A stretch of DNA of 64,000 nt from Streptomyces scopuliridis RB72 (GTDB lineage Bacteria > Actinomycetota > Actinomycetes > Streptomycetales > Streptomycetaceae). The position numbers were made by a program, and so were the translations under genes. The stretch covers positions 248,001 through 312,000 of the forward strand of contig NZ_JOEI01000005.1 in the NCBI RefSeq assembly GCF_000718095.1, in the 5' to 3' direction. This document shows positions 43,186 to 52,433 of this stretch, piece by piece. A model generated the notes under the pieces. It was not told the DNA's origin. It made no database searches and saw nothing but the letters and a program-made list of their open reading frames with translations. How positions within the stretch are numbered: position 1 is the first letter of the stretch; every line of letters starts with the position of its first letter.

Positions 43186-44011
43186 ACTGCTCCTCCACGG
43201 CGGCCGAAACGATCGTCGTGACCGCTTTGAAGGTACGAATGGCCTCATACATCGTCCCGCTGGTGTACGCGGCCCGGCGCTCCCCGCTGGGGGCCACGCC
43301 CGGTACGACCGTGGCGACATCGGAGAGATGCGTGGCGTCGAACTCCATCTCCACGGTGAACGGGCCGCCCGCGACCGGTTCGTACCGTCCGGCGAGGGCG
43401 GTGGCCTCCTTGGCGGCGGCGTGGATGTCGGTGGCGGTACGGGCCGGGGTCCGGCAGACGGCCGCGTACCGCGAGACATGGTCCTTGACGGCGACCTTGC
43501 GGGCGTCCGGCGCGTAGCCCTCCGCGTCCACGCAGGTCAGATCGTCGCCGGTGACCAGCACCACGGGCACCCCGTACTCCGCGGCCACACGCGCGTTCAG
43601 CAGCCCCTCGCTGGCCCGGGTGCCGTTCAGCCACACGCCGGTCAGGGAGTTGGCGAGATAGGTGTGCGCGAGCACGCCTTCCGTACCGGCGCCGGTGTGG
43701 TAGCCGACGAAGGCGATGCCGTCGACGTCCCCGTGCTGAACGCCCTCGACCATGGACAGCGACTTATGACGGCCGGTCAGCATCTCGGCGCGCTCGTCCA
43801 GCCGTTCCAGCAGCAGATTGCGCATGGACCAGTGCGCCTCGTTGATCAGCACCTCATCGGCCCCGCCGTCGAGGAAGCCGAGCACGGCGGCGTTGACATC
43901 GGAGGTGAACAGGGCGCGGCAGCGTTCCCACTGCGGCGTGCCGGGCAGGACATCGGCCGGCCAGGTCACCCCCGTGGCGCCCTCCATGTCGGCGCTGATG
44001 AGGATCTTCAC
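43178..44011 (-). CDS. M55 family D-aminopeptidase (DppA-like)
   Basis: A 277-residue peptidase of the DppA family, which forms decameric rings and releases N-terminal D-amino acids from short peptides. MKILISADMEGATGVTW carries the zinc motif DxEG; DEVLINEAHWSMRNLL and IAFVGYHTGAGTEGVLAHT hold the further conserved acids and histidines. It is the first gene of the peptidase operon. Pairing with the S66 enzyme, which also handles D-residue peptides, points to peptidoglycan-derived substrates. Confidence 0.92.
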   Translation of the reverse strand: MKILISADMEGATGVTWPADVLPGTPQWERCRALFTSDVNAAVLGFLDGGADEVLINEAHWSMRNLLLERLDERAEMLTGRHKSLSMVEGVQHGDVDGIAFVGYHTGAGTEGVLAHTYLANSLTGVWLNGTRASEGLLNARVAAEYGVPVVLVTGDDLTCVDAEGYAPDARKVAVKDHVSRYAAVCRTPARTATDIHAAAKEATALAGRYEPVAGGPFTVEMEFDATHLSDVATVVPGVAPSGERRAAYTSGTMYEAIRTFKAVTTIVSAAVEEQYG

Positions 44012-44055
44012 AGGTACTCCGTTCTCCGTGGGGAGGGGCGGTCGTCGGCGGGACG

Positions 44056-46101
44056 TTACACCCGTCGTACGACATGCAGCAGATACTCCTTGCGGTTGAG
44101 CGGATTGTGGTCCGTTCTGGGCCGGGCCGGGATGGTGTCGCGCACCGCTTCATAGTGGTCGAAGGATGCTTCGAGCACACCTTCACCACTGGTCAGCGTG
44201 GGCAGCCGCTGTTCCAGCTCATGTACCCGCGCCGCCGGAATCTCCCCTTCCAGCAGATACGAGGAGCCGTTCGCCGCCGAGGTGCGCGGGACCGCGCGCA
44301 GCCGCCCCAGGACGGGCAGTACGGCGCCGAGCGCGTCCGCCGGAAGGTCGAGCCGGAAGCGGTGCATCGGCTCGTACACCGTGGTGCCCGCCCGCTCCAG
44401 CGCGCTCATCAGCACCAGCGGGGTGAGATGGCGGAAGTCGCTGCCCGTGCTCGACATGCTCTTGTCGAAGACGCCGTGGGAGTGGCTCTGCCGGGGCGCG
44501 TAGCCGGAGTGCGTCATGGTCACGACGCAGTCGATGACCTGCCAGCCGTGGATCCCCTGCCGCAGCGACTCCTTCACGGTGTCCTCCACGGCCTTCATGA
44601 ACGCGTACGGCATCGACCCCAGCTCGACCTCCAGCCGGAATTCCACGCCCGCGCCGACGGGGGCGGGATCGACGCGCAGCCCGACGGTCGCGAGAAAGGG
44701 ATTGGGTTCCTTTCCCATGATCTCGACGGCCGCTCCGCTGCCGGCGGGCCGCTCCACACAGATCGTCGTGGTCTCGCGGAAGGTGACATCGACCCCGAAT
44801 TCATCCAGCAGCGTCGCCTGGATGACCTCTTTCTGTACCTCGCCGTAGAGCGAGACGGAGATTTCCCGTCGAATCCGGTCCTGCCGCAGATTGATCAGCG
44901 GGTCCTGTTCGGCGAGTTGGGTGAGCGCGGCATGCAGCGTCCCCTTGTCGGCGGCGCGGCGGGGAACGACGACTGTCTCCAGCGTCGGCGGGGAGAAGAA
45001 CCGGCGCTCCGCGGGAGTGGTGCGCGGAATTCCGATCCCGTCGCCGATCCGGATATCGCTCAGACCCCAGAGCTTTCCGATGCGCCCGGCGGGGACCGAC
45101 GCGCGCCGGACGGCGGATCCGCGGTCGAACACACTGATCGCGGTGACCTTGTCCTCCTCTTCCCGTACCTCGTTCGCCGTATCGCCCGCCGCATTGCCCG
45201 CCGTGTCGTTCTCCGTAGTCCGGTGGAATCGCAGCAGATCGCGCGTTCTTACCGTGCCCGAGAACATCCGTACGTATGCGATCTTCTCGCCCGCGGGTCC
45301 CCGCTCCATCTTGAAGACGGTGCCGGAGACGGGCCCTTCGGGATCGCCCCCGGCCCTGGGCAGCAGCTCGCTGATCCCGTCGATGAGCGCGTCCACGCCC
45401 GCGCCGGTGATCGCCGAGCCGAGGTAGACCGGGTGGACGAGCGCCCGTCCGGTCTGGGTGGCCAGCTCTTCGCGGAGCCGGTGGTACGGGAGCGCCGTCG
45501 CGTCGTCCACGTACGCGGCCAGCAGGGCGTCATCGTGGTCGGCGAGCAACTCGGCGAGTGCCGAGGTGAACGCGGCGTCGCCGGCGCCGTACGGCACGGG
45601 CAGGGCGTCACGCGTGCCCAGGCCGGTGGCCGCCCCCATCGCGATCACCGACGGGGAGAGCTTCTCGGAGATGCCACGCAGTACGCGTTCGTCGTGCGCG
45701 CCGGTGCGGTCGATCTTATTGACGAAGATCAGGGTGGGAATGCGCAGCCGCCGCAGCGTGCGCATGAGCACCCGGGTCTGCGCCTGAACTCCTTCGACGG
45801 CGGAGATGACCAGCACGGCGCCGTCGAGCACGCCGAGGACCCGTTCCACTTCGGCGATGAAATCCGGGTGGCCGGGGGTATCGATCAGATTGACCGTGGT
45901 GTCGCCGACGACGAAAGAGACGACCGCGGATTTGATGGTGATGCCACGCTGGCGTTCCAGCGTCAGGGAATCCGTCTGGGTGCTGCCGTCATCGACGCTT
46001 CCGATCTCGTCGATGACACCGGCGGTGAAGAGCAGCCGCTCGGTCAGACTTGTCTTACCGGCGTCGACATGCGCCAGAATTCCCAGGTTCAACGTACTCA
46101 T
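44056..46101 (-). CDS. Tetracycline-resistance ribosomal protection GTPase (OtrA/TetM-like)
   Basis: A 681-residue EF-G-like translation GTPase of the TetM/TetO/OtrA group. GILAHVDAGKTSLTERLL is the P-loop, DTPGHPDF the G3 motif, VNKIDRTGA the G4 motif. SHGVFDKSMSSTGSDFRHLTPLVLMSAL marks domain IV as in ribosomal protection proteins, which push tetracycline off the 30S subunit. OtrA relatives occur in many streptomycetes, including non-producers of tetracycline. Its own ribosome-binding site is poor (GAGG, 11 nt away), and an upstream reading frame overlaps its start by 47 nt, so translation is probably coupled. Confidence 0.93.
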   Translation of the reverse strand: MSTLNLGILAHVDAGKTSLTERLLFTAGVIDEIGSVDDGSTQTDSLTLERQRGITIKSAVVSFVVGDTTVNLIDTPGHPDFIAEVERVLGVLDGAVLVISAVEGVQAQTRVLMRTLRRLRIPTLIFVNKIDRTGAHDERVLRGISEKLSPSVIAMGAATGLGTRDALPVPYGAGDAAFTSALAELLADHDDALLAAYVDDATALPYHRLREELATQTGRALVHPVYLGSAITGAGVDALIDGISELLPRAGGDPEGPVSGTVFKMERGPAGEKIAYVRMFSGTVRTRDLLRFHRTTENDTAGNAAGDTANEVREEEDKVTAISVFDRGSAVRRASVPAGRIGKLWGLSDIRIGDGIGIPRTTPAERRFFSPPTLETVVVPRRAADKGTLHAALTQLAEQDPLINLRQDRIRREISVSLYGEVQKEVIQATLLDEFGVDVTFRETTTICVERPAGSGAAVEIMGKEPNPFLATVGLRVDPAPVGAGVEFRLEVELGSMPYAFMKAVEDTVKESLRQGIHGWQVIDCVVTMTHSGYAPRQSHSHGVFDKSMSSTGSDFRHLTPLVLMSALERAGTTVYEPMHRFRLDLPADALGAVLPVLGRLRAVPRTSAANGSSYLLEGEIPAARVHELEQRLPTLTSGEGVLEASFDHYEAVRDTIPARPRTDHNPLNRKEYLLHVVRRV

Positions 46102-46165
46102 GGAGCGTCATGTCCTCTAGATAGGCGGTGGTGACCTTCTGGATGGGCATAGACGCTCGGCGCAT
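46055..46165 (-). CDS. Upstream reading frame (36 residues) overlapping the resistance gene start
   Basis: An ATG at 46165 with a perfect AAGGAG 6 nt upstream opens a frame MRRASMPIQKVTTAYLEDMT... that ends with TAA inside the resistance gene. It is better equipped for translation than the resistance gene itself and overlaps its start in another frame. This is the layout of a leader peptide for translational control. I do not recognise its sequence with certainty. Confidence 0.6.
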   Translation of the reverse strand: MRRASMPIQKVTTAYLEDMTLHEYVEPGNSGACRRR

Positions 46166-46198
46166 AATCTTCTCCTTGATCAATCGGCTGTCGCGGGG

Positions 46199-46227
46199 AG
46201 TACAGCAGAAGCCGCCCCGGACGGCAA
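46199..46227 (-). promoter_or_regulatory. Candidate promoter of the resistance operon
   Basis: Minus-strand TTGCCG (complement of 46222-46227), 17-bp spacer, TGTACT (complement of 46199-46204). Transcription would start near 46190, giving a short leader that includes the upstream reading frame. Confidence 0.4.
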
Positions 46228-46244
46228 CTCATTTCCGGGGCGGC
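46211..46244 (-). terminator. Terminator of the methyltransferase gene
   Basis: Perfect 10-bp stem GCCGCCCCGG / CCGGGGCGGC with a 14-nt loop, 14 bp after the methyltransferase stop on the minus strand, followed by TTCTGCTGT. It separates that gene from the resistance gene. Confidence 0.7.
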
Positions 46245-46258
46245 TCGGGCCTTGCTGT

Positions 46259-46978
46259 TCAGTCGCGGGCGAGGATGTACCACCGGGCCGGCAGATCGAT
46301 ACGGGTGCCGTCCGGCAGCCGTTCCGTCTGGACCAGCGCGGTGTCCCCGTCCGCAAGGATCCGCAGCCCCGCCGCGCGCAGCAGTTCGGGCACCTCCTTG
46401 TCCCCGGCGCCGGCCGGCCTGAGCCCGTGGTCGAAGACCCGCCGCAGCTTCGCGGGCGGGCCGTCCGGCCCCGCCGCCGCCTGCCGTAGCACCGTCTTGG
46501 AGGCGGGGGTCAGCTCGGCGACGAACGCCCGGCCGCGCTCCCCGAGCAGCTCCGCGACCGCGCCCGCCACGGCCGGCCGGTCCTGGGGCTCGCTCTGGTG
46601 GATGACCGCGCGCATATAGACGTTGGTGTCGCCCGTACGCTCCCGGAGCGCGCGCACCGCGTCATGGTCCACCAGATTGAGCTGCTCGAACTCCACGGCC
46701 CTCCCGGTGTCGGCGCGCCGCGCGTGCGCTATCGCCGCGTGCGAGAGGTCCACCCCGATCGCCCGGGCGAAGCGGGTGGCCAGATAGCGGGTCTGGGTGC
46801 CGTTGCCACAGCCGAGGTCGACCACGGGCAGGGTGGCGTCGGCGTACGGCAGCAGCAGTTCGCTGTCCGGTACGGAGGTGAGCGACGGGTCCGAGTCCCA
46901 GATCGCCTCGCCGGGCGTGTCGGAGGTCTCCGCCCAGAATCCTTCCCATGCCTCGCGGTAACGCTGCGAAACGTCCAT
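46259..46978 (-). CDS. Class I SAM-dependent methyltransferase
   Basis: A 239-residue methyltransferase. VVDLGCGNGTQTRYLATRF is motif I; AIGVDLSHAAIAHARR motif II. The stretch NVYMRAVIHQSEPQDRPAV stands in for the post-II motif. It is on the same strand as, and directly upstream of, the ribosomal protection gene, but a hairpin lies between. A resistance-related role is possible by position only; the substrate is not visible. GGGGAGG precedes the ATG. Confidence 0.9.
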   Translation of the reverse strand: MDVSQRYREAWEGFWAETSDTPGEAIWDSDPSLTSVPDSELLLPYADATLPVVDLGCGNGTQTRYLATRFARAIGVDLSHAAIAHARRADTGRAVEFEQLNLVDHDAVRALRERTGDTNVYMRAVIHQSEPQDRPAVAGAVAELLGERGRAFVAELTPASKTVLRQAAAGPDGPPAKLRRVFDHGLRPAGAGDKEVPELLRAAGLRILADGDTALVQTERLPDGTRIDLPARWYILARD

Positions 46979-47073
46979 ATACGGCCTCCCCTGTTCCGGC
47001 CCGCCGAAGGCGAGCGCTGGAAGACCGGACTACCGTCCGCGCAGGTCGGCGGACAAGAGGGCGGATGCTTCTG

Positions 47074-49515
47074 TCAGCTTCCGTTCGACCGCGTCCGTAC
47101 CTTTCGCGCCAGAGCCTGTTCGAACCAGACCGTCTTGCCGCCCGCCGAACTGCTGCTGCCCCACTCCCGCGCCAGGGTGCTCACCACGCGCAGTCCGCGC
47201 CCGAACTCGTCGTCCCGGCCCGCGTTCAGCAGGGCGGCGGGGGCCGGTTCGTCGTCGATGACCTCGCACAGCAGCGCGTCCGTACGTACCAGCCGCAGCC
47301 CGACCCGCCGGGACCGCGCGTGCTTCACGGCGTTGGTGACCAGTTCGCTGACCATCAGCTGGGCCGTCTCCACCGCGGCCGGCAGCTCCCAGTCGAGCAG
47401 CTGCCCGCGCACCAGCCGTCTGGCCCTGGCCACCTCGCGCGGGTCGAGCGCGAGGTGGAACTCCGCGACGTCCCTGTCCGGGATGCCGTTCAGCCGGGCC
47501 ATCAGGAGCGCCACATCGTCCTTGCGCCCCTCACGGGTGTTGAGCGCGCGGATGATGGTGTCGCAGGCGTGGTCCATCGACGCGGCGGGGTGCGCGGCCG
47601 AGGCGCAGAGCGCGGCCAGACCGTCCCCGATGTCCGCCCCGCGCACCTCGACCAGACCGTCGGTGCAGAGCACCAGCCGGTCGCCGGGCCCCACCTTCAC
47701 GGTCGCGGTCTCGAAGGCGACTCCGCCCACCCCTATGGGGGCGCCGGTCGGCAGATCGAGCACCTCGGCCCTGCCGTCCTCCGCGTGGACGAGCACGGGC
47801 GGGATATGCCCGGCGTTGGCGATCTGGAGCTCGGACCTGATCGGGTCGTACACCGCGTACAGGCAGGTCGCCAGATACAGTTCGCCGAGCCGCTGCGCCA
47901 AGTCGTCAAGATTGCGGAGCAGTTGGGCAGGCGGCATCTCCATGGTCGCCATGGTCTGTACGGCGGTGCGCAACTGGCCCATCATCGCTGCCGAGTTGAG
48001 CCCGTGGCCCATCACATCGCCGACGACCAGCGCGGTGCGCGAACCGGGCAGTTTGACGGCGTCGAACCAGTCGCCGCCGATCCGGCCGAGCCGGGCGCCC
48101 GGCAGATAGCGGGTGGCGATGTCACACCCCGCCATGTGCGGCGGGACCTGCGGCAGCATGCTGTCCTGGAGGGTCTCGGCGACATTCTCCTGGTACGTGT
48201 ACATCCGGGCGTTGTCGAGTACGAGCCCGGCGCGGGCGGCGAGTTCCGCGCCGGTCGTACGGTCCATGTCGTCGAACGGCTGCCGGTCGGGCCGCCGCAT
48301 CAGCACCATGAAGCCGAGCACCACATCACGCGCCTTCAGCGGGACGAGCAGCATCGACCGGTGGTTGATGAGGGGGCGCAGATCGCGCTTCTCGAACTCG
48401 GCGGAGATACGGTCGCCGGCCTCCTCGCTGAGCCGCGGGATGAGCACCGGCTCGCCGGTGACCATGCACTGGAAGAACGGGGTGTGTTCGGGGAAGGCGA
48501 TGGCCTCGCCGACGGGCACGGTGTCGTCCCAGCGGCCCGGTTCGTCGTTGTGCTCGACCCAGACCCGGTGCCAGACAGTGGTCACATCGGGCGGTCCGTC
48601 CGGGAACCCCTCACCGGCGAGTACGGCGGCGCGCAGATGCGTACCCGCGAAGTCCGTGAAGCGGGGCACGGCCGCGCTGGTGACCTCGCGGATGGTACGG
48701 GCCAGATCGAGGGACGAGCCGATCCGGCCGCTGACCTCGTTCAGGAACTCCAGCCGCTCGCGCACCGCCGCGTATTCGAGGTCCAGTTCGGGACGGGGCG
48801 CCGCCCGCCGCCGGGGATTCCCGTCCTCGTCCACCGGATCCGTCAGACCGCCGCGGCCCGCGGGCCGCCTCGGCACACCCCAGTCCGGGGTGACCGGCAC
48901 CCGGTCGTGATGGCTGAACTCCAGGACCGGATAGCCGAGTTCGAGGACCTGCGCGACGATGCGACTGGATTCGGCCGGGCCCATGTTCGGCAGGATGTCC
49001 GGCAGCCGCCGGGCCAGCACCTCGGCGTCCGGGAACTCGGTGTGCAGGGCGAAGGCCGGGGAGATCCGCCGGGTGTCGGCCCTGCCGTCCGCGTCGTCCC
49101 CCTTGAACTGGGCCGCGTCCGCGGCGAGTACGAGATGACGCCCCGGTCCCGGACCGATCAGCGGATACGCCCACCACACCACGTCGAGCCGGTCGCGGCC
49201 CCGCTCGGAGAGCGCCGCGCGTCCCGCGGTCGCGTAGGAGCCGCGGCCGTGCAGCTCCGGTCCGCCCCCGTCCCCGGTGTCGTACGTGCCGTGCGCCACG
49301 CCGCGTTCCTCCGCGGCGAGGGCACCGGCGACCGGCATCAAATCGGTGGCCGGCTGACCGACCGCCTCGTCCTTCGAATGGCCGAAAAGTCTCCGTGCGC
49401 CGGTCGACCAGTGCGAGACCAGACCGTCTCCGTCGACGACGACCACGGCGAGCGGAATCCGGCCGGCCGCGGCGAGGCGCTGCCGCGACGGTCCCGGCGG
49501 AACACCACTGTCCAT
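47074..49515 (-). CDS. PAS-GAF-SpoIIE phosphatase-HATPase signalling protein
   Basis: An 813-residue cytosolic regulator. Residues 20-125 form a PAS-like sensor (IPLAVVVVDGDGLVSHWS), 270-440 a GAF domain, 460-675 a PP2C/SpoIIE phosphatase (GGDWFDAVKLPG, VVGDVMGHGLNSAAMMGQL, LCTDGLVEVRG), and 690-800 an anti-sigma-type kinase domain (LMVSELVTNAVKHA, CEVIDDEP). Such proteins in streptomycetes act on anti-anti-sigma factors in partner-switching circuits that govern stress and development. No anti-sigma or antagonist gene is adjacent. AAGGAG sets the ATG. Confidence 0.93.
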   Translation of the reverse strand: MDSGVPPGPSRQRLAAAGRIPLAVVVVDGDGLVSHWSTGARRLFGHSKDEAVGQPATDLMPVAGALAAEERGVAHGTYDTGDGGGPELHGRGSYATAGRAALSERGRDRLDVVWWAYPLIGPGPGRHLVLAADAAQFKGDDADGRADTRRISPAFALHTEFPDAEVLARRLPDILPNMGPAESSRIVAQVLELGYPVLEFSHHDRVPVTPDWGVPRRPAGRGGLTDPVDEDGNPRRRAAPRPELDLEYAAVRERLEFLNEVSGRIGSSLDLARTIREVTSAAVPRFTDFAGTHLRAAVLAGEGFPDGPPDVTTVWHRVWVEHNDEPGRWDDTVPVGEAIAFPEHTPFFQCMVTGEPVLIPRLSEEAGDRISAEFEKRDLRPLINHRSMLLVPLKARDVVLGFMVLMRRPDRQPFDDMDRTTGAELAARAGLVLDNARMYTYQENVAETLQDSMLPQVPPHMAGCDIATRYLPGARLGRIGGDWFDAVKLPGSRTALVVGDVMGHGLNSAAMMGQLRTAVQTMATMEMPPAQLLRNLDDLAQRLGELYLATCLYAVYDPIRSELQIANAGHIPPVLVHAEDGRAEVLDLPTGAPIGVGGVAFETATVKVGPGDRLVLCTDGLVEVRGADIGDGLAALCASAAHPAASMDHACDTIIRALNTREGRKDDVALLMARLNGIPDRDVAEFHLALDPREVARARRLVRGQLLDWELPAAVETAQLMVSELVTNAVKHARSRRVGLRLVRTDALLCEVIDDEPAPAALLNAGRDDEFGRGLRVVSTLAREWGSSSSAGGKTVWFEQALARKVRTRSNGS

Positions 49516-49636
49516 GGGTGGGAGGCTCCTTCCCTGCCGCCAGGATCCGCGGCTCCGCCCTCCACGGTACGGCCCTGCGAGGGGGATGCGCCGGGCAATG
49601 AACTAATCAGTAGTGCGCCCGCGCACAACCCCCTGT

Positions 49637-49653
49637 TGACTGAAATTCAGTCA
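49637..49653. promoter_or_regulatory. 17-bp perfect palindrome, TetR-operator-like
   Basis: TGACTGAAATTCAGTCA, symmetric about 49645. It overlaps the exporter stop codon and lies about 120 bp before the SpoIIE-type gene on the same strand. The stem is too weak for a good terminator; symmetry and length resemble TetR-family operators. Confidence 0.45.
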
Positions 49654-52140
49654 GTCTTCATGGCCGAGTTGGAGATCGCGTTCGGTGCGTCCACCGCCCG
49701 CCACCTGGAGCACCGTGGCCACCGGCGGATAGCCCGCGGCGATCACGGTGTACTCGCCCGACGAGAGATCCACGAACCGGAAAGTGCCGTCGGCGTTGGT
49801 GGTGAGGGTGTCCACCACATTGCCCGCCGCGTCGAGCAGGGTGACCCGCGCGTCCTCGACGGGGCGGCCGCCCCCGGCGCGTACGGTGCCGCGCAGTACC
49901 GCCCCGCCGGCCAGTTCGATGTCCTGCCGGGTCTCCCGGGAGGCCTGCACACTGACCGGCAGCGCGGCGGGCCGGAAGGCGGGGGCGCTCGCTGCCAGCG
50001 TGTACTCGCCCGCCACCAGCTCCGAGATCACATACGCGCCCTCGCGCCCGCTGCGGGTGCTCGCCACCACCTCGCCCCGTACATCCGTGAGGGTCACGGC
50101 GGCGTCCCGTACGGGCGTGCCGTCCGCGGTGAGCACAGCCCCGGCGAGCCGCCCGGCGCCGCCGAGGACCACGTCCAGTTCGACGGGGCGTTCGCCGACG
50201 GTGACCGTGACGGCCTGGGGCTGATGCCCGCCGGCCGCCGCGATCATCACATACGAACCGGAGCCCGGCACGCTCAGCGCGTACCGTCCGTCCTCGCCGC
50301 TCGCGCCGCGTCCGATCTGCTTGCCATGGACGTCGATGAGGGTGAGGGCGGCGCGCGGCACGGTCGAGCCGTCGTAGTGCTGCACGGTGCCGCAGACGGC
50401 GACGCCGGAGATGTACGGGGCCGGGGCCGGCGCGGCGGGGATGCCGGGGGCGGAGGCGCTGCGCGCGGCGGGGACGGTGCCGGACTCGGCGGCCGAGACG
50501 TTCTGGGACACCAGCGGTTTCTCCTTGAGGAAGAAGGCGATCAACAGGCCGAGGACGAGCACCGGCACGAGATAGAGGAAGATCCGCGGCATGGCGTCCG
50601 CGTACGCCTGGATATAGCCGTCGCGCAGCGCGGGCGGCAGCGCGTGGACCGCCTGCGGGGTGATGGACTCGACGTCGGGGAGGCCGGTACCCGCGGGGAC
50701 CCGGTCGGCGAGGGCGTCGGCGAGCCGGTTGGCGAAGAGCGTGCCGAAGATGGCGGCGCCCACACTGCCGCCGATCTGCCGGAAGTAGTTGTTGGCGCTG
50801 GTGGCGGTGCCGAGATCGGCGGGCCCTACGGAGTTCTGCACGGCGAGGATCAGTACGGGCATCACCAGCCCCATCCCGAGGCCGAGAGTCGCCTGCGCGA
50901 TGCCGCACTCCAGCTGGGACGTGCCGGTGTCCAGCCGGGACAGCAGCCACATCCCGGCCACCGAGAGCGCCCCGCCGAGCACCGGATAGATCTTGTAGCG
51001 GCCGGTACGGCTGATGAGCTGGCCGGAGACGACGGAGGCGACGACGACACCGCCCATCATGGGCAGCATCAGCAGACCGGACTCGGTGGCGCTGGCCCCG
51101 TCGACCATCTGGAGATAGGTGGGCAGATAGCTGGCGGCGCCGAACAGCGCCACACCGACCACCGCCCCGACGAGGCTGGTGATGTTGAAGACGGAGTCGC
51201 GGAACAGCCGCAGCGGGATGATCGGTTCGGCGGCGAAGTGCTCAACGACCAGGAAGAGCAGAGCCGTTCCGGCGGCGCCCGCGGTCAGTCCGAGGATGAC
51301 GCGTGAGCCCCAGGCGTACTCCGTACCGCCCCAACTGGTCAGCAGCACCAGACAGGTGGACGAGGCGGCGAGCAACAGCGCGCCCAGGACGTCGAGGCGG
51401 GCGCGGGCGGTCGGCTTGGGGAGCTTGAGGACGACGGTGACGACGGCGAGCGTGACCAGACCGAAGGGCACGTTGATGTAGAAGCACCAGCGCCAGGAGA
51501 CATGGTCGGTGAAGAATCCGCCGAGCAGCGGGCCGGCCACGGACGCGAGGCCGAAGGCCGCGCCGATCAGCCCCATGAAGCGCCCGCGCTCCCGGGGCGG
51601 CACGATATCCGCGATGATCGCCTGGACGCCGATCATCAGCCCGCCCGCGCCGATGCCCTGGACGGCGCGGAAGGCGATGAGTTCGTCCATGGTGCGCGAC
51701 CAGCCGGCCAGCGCGGAGCCGATGACGAAGACGACGATGGCGAACTGGAAGACGCCCTTGCGGCCGAAGAGGTCGCCGAGCTTGCCGTAGATCGGCAGTC
51801 CGACCGTGGCGGTGAGCAGATACGCGGTGATCGCCCAGGACATCCGGTCCAGGCCCTGGAGTTCACCGACGATCTTCGGCAGCGCGGTGGCCACGATCAT
51901 CTGTTCCAGCGCGGCCAGCAGCAGGGCGAGCATCAGCCCGACGAAGACCAGCCGCACCCGGCGGGGGCTGAGGGCCTCGGCGGAGGCCGCGCCGCCGGCG
52001 GACGGGGGCGGCGGAGGGTCCGCCGCGGCGGGTGCGGGCAGTGACGCGGCCTGTGCGGCCTCGTCGGCATCGTTCCCGACGCCGCCGGCGCCGTTTCCGG
52101 TACCGTTCCCGACGCCCTTCACCAGAGTGGTCCCGCCCAC
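49651..52140 (-). CDS. DHA2 family drug exporter with three C-terminal carboxypeptidase-regulatory-like repeats
   Basis: An 829-residue protein. Residues 50-560 form a 14-helix MFS exporter of the EmrB/QacA type ([19 protein letters not shown] loop; [10 protein letters not shown]; the antiporter region near residue 160). Residues 590-829 are unusual: three beta-sandwich repeats of about 80 residues with the pattern GTV/GAV ... [13 protein letters not shown] ... [16 protein letters not shown], as in CarboxypepD_reg/Ig-like domains. The extra part is a fusion; with 14 helices it is predicted to lie in the cytosol. A Gly/Asn-rich lead precedes helix 1. GTG start after GGGGAG. Confidence 0.9.
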   Translation of the reverse strand: MGGTTLVKGVGNGTGNGAGGVGNDADEAAQAASLPAPAAADPPPPPSAGGAASAEALSPRRVRLVFVGLMLALLLAALEQMIVATALPKIVGELQGLDRMSWAITAYLLTATVGLPIYGKLGDLFGRKGVFQFAIVVFVIGSALAGWSRTMDELIAFRAVQGIGAGGLMIGVQAIIADIVPPRERGRFMGLIGAAFGLASVAGPLLGGFFTDHVSWRWCFYINVPFGLVTLAVVTVVLKLPKPTARARLDVLGALLLAASSTCLVLLTSWGGTEYAWGSRVILGLTAGAAGTALLFLVVEHFAAEPIIPLRLFRDSVFNITSLVGAVVGVALFGAASYLPTYLQMVDGASATESGLLMLPMMGGVVVASVVSGQLISRTGRYKIYPVLGGALSVAGMWLLSRLDTGTSQLECGIAQATLGLGMGLVMPVLILAVQNSVGPADLGTATSANNYFRQIGGSVGAAIFGTLFANRLADALADRVPAGTGLPDVESITPQAVHALPPALRDGYIQAYADAMPRIFLYLVPVLVLGLLIAFFLKEKPLVSQNVSAAESGTVPAARSASAPGIPAAPAPAPYISGVAVCGTVQHYDGSTVPRAALTLIDVHGKQIGRGASGEDGRYALSVPGSGSYVMIAAAGGHQPQAVTVTVGERPVELDVVLGGAGRLAGAVLTADGTPVRDAAVTLTDVRGEVVASTRSGREGAYVISELVAGEYTLAASAPAFRPAALPVSVQASRETRQDIELAGGAVLRGTVRAGGGRPVEDARVTLLDAAGNVVDTLTTNADGTFRFVDLSSGEYTVIAAGYPPVATVLQVAGGGRTERDLQLGHED

Positions 52141-52405
52141 GTACTGCTCCCCTCGTCACACCTGCGCGGCGCCATTGTTCGCATCGCGCGCCAAGCGGGA
52201 GCAAGCGGGCCGCTCTCCCCTGAACGGGGTTGTGACGGGGGCGGGTTGACCGGTGGAGCCGACACCGAGGCGCTCATCAGGGGCTTTCCCGCGACGCGTT
52301 GTGCGGGGGCACGCTACGGCGCCGCGGGGAAAACCACTCGAAACGGTGACCCCGGCAACTATCTGCCGGGAGGTGGTCTCAACCTGCCGGAAGGCAGGGG
52401 GACTC

Positions 52406-52424
52406 GGTCGGTTTCTGTCCGACC
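52406..52424 (-). terminator. Weak hairpin after the SRPBCC gene
   Basis: GGTCGG / CCGACC with a 7-nt loop, just beyond the SRPBCC stop on the minus strand. The rest of the 293-bp gap (52141-52433) holds a few small hairpins and the exporter promoter region but no gene I can support. Confidence 0.4.
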
Positions 52425-52433
52425 TGACAGGTG

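Noticed and set aside
44074..46134. Long plus-strand open frame opposite the resistance gene
   Set aside because: Antisense shadow; the minus strand has all GTPase motifs.
46211..46244. Attenuator of the resistance gene
   Set aside because: It lies upstream of or over the likely promoter and directly after the methyltransferase stop, so a terminator of that gene is simpler.
46948..51306. Open frame of about 1450 codons on the plus strand
   Set aside because: Antisense to the SpoIIE-type and exporter genes, which have clear domains; no domain or ribosome-binding site here.
44056..52140. Antibiotic biosynthetic cluster around the resistance, methyltransferase and exporter genes
   Set aside because: No polyketide, peptide synthetase or tailoring set is present; the genes look like separate units.
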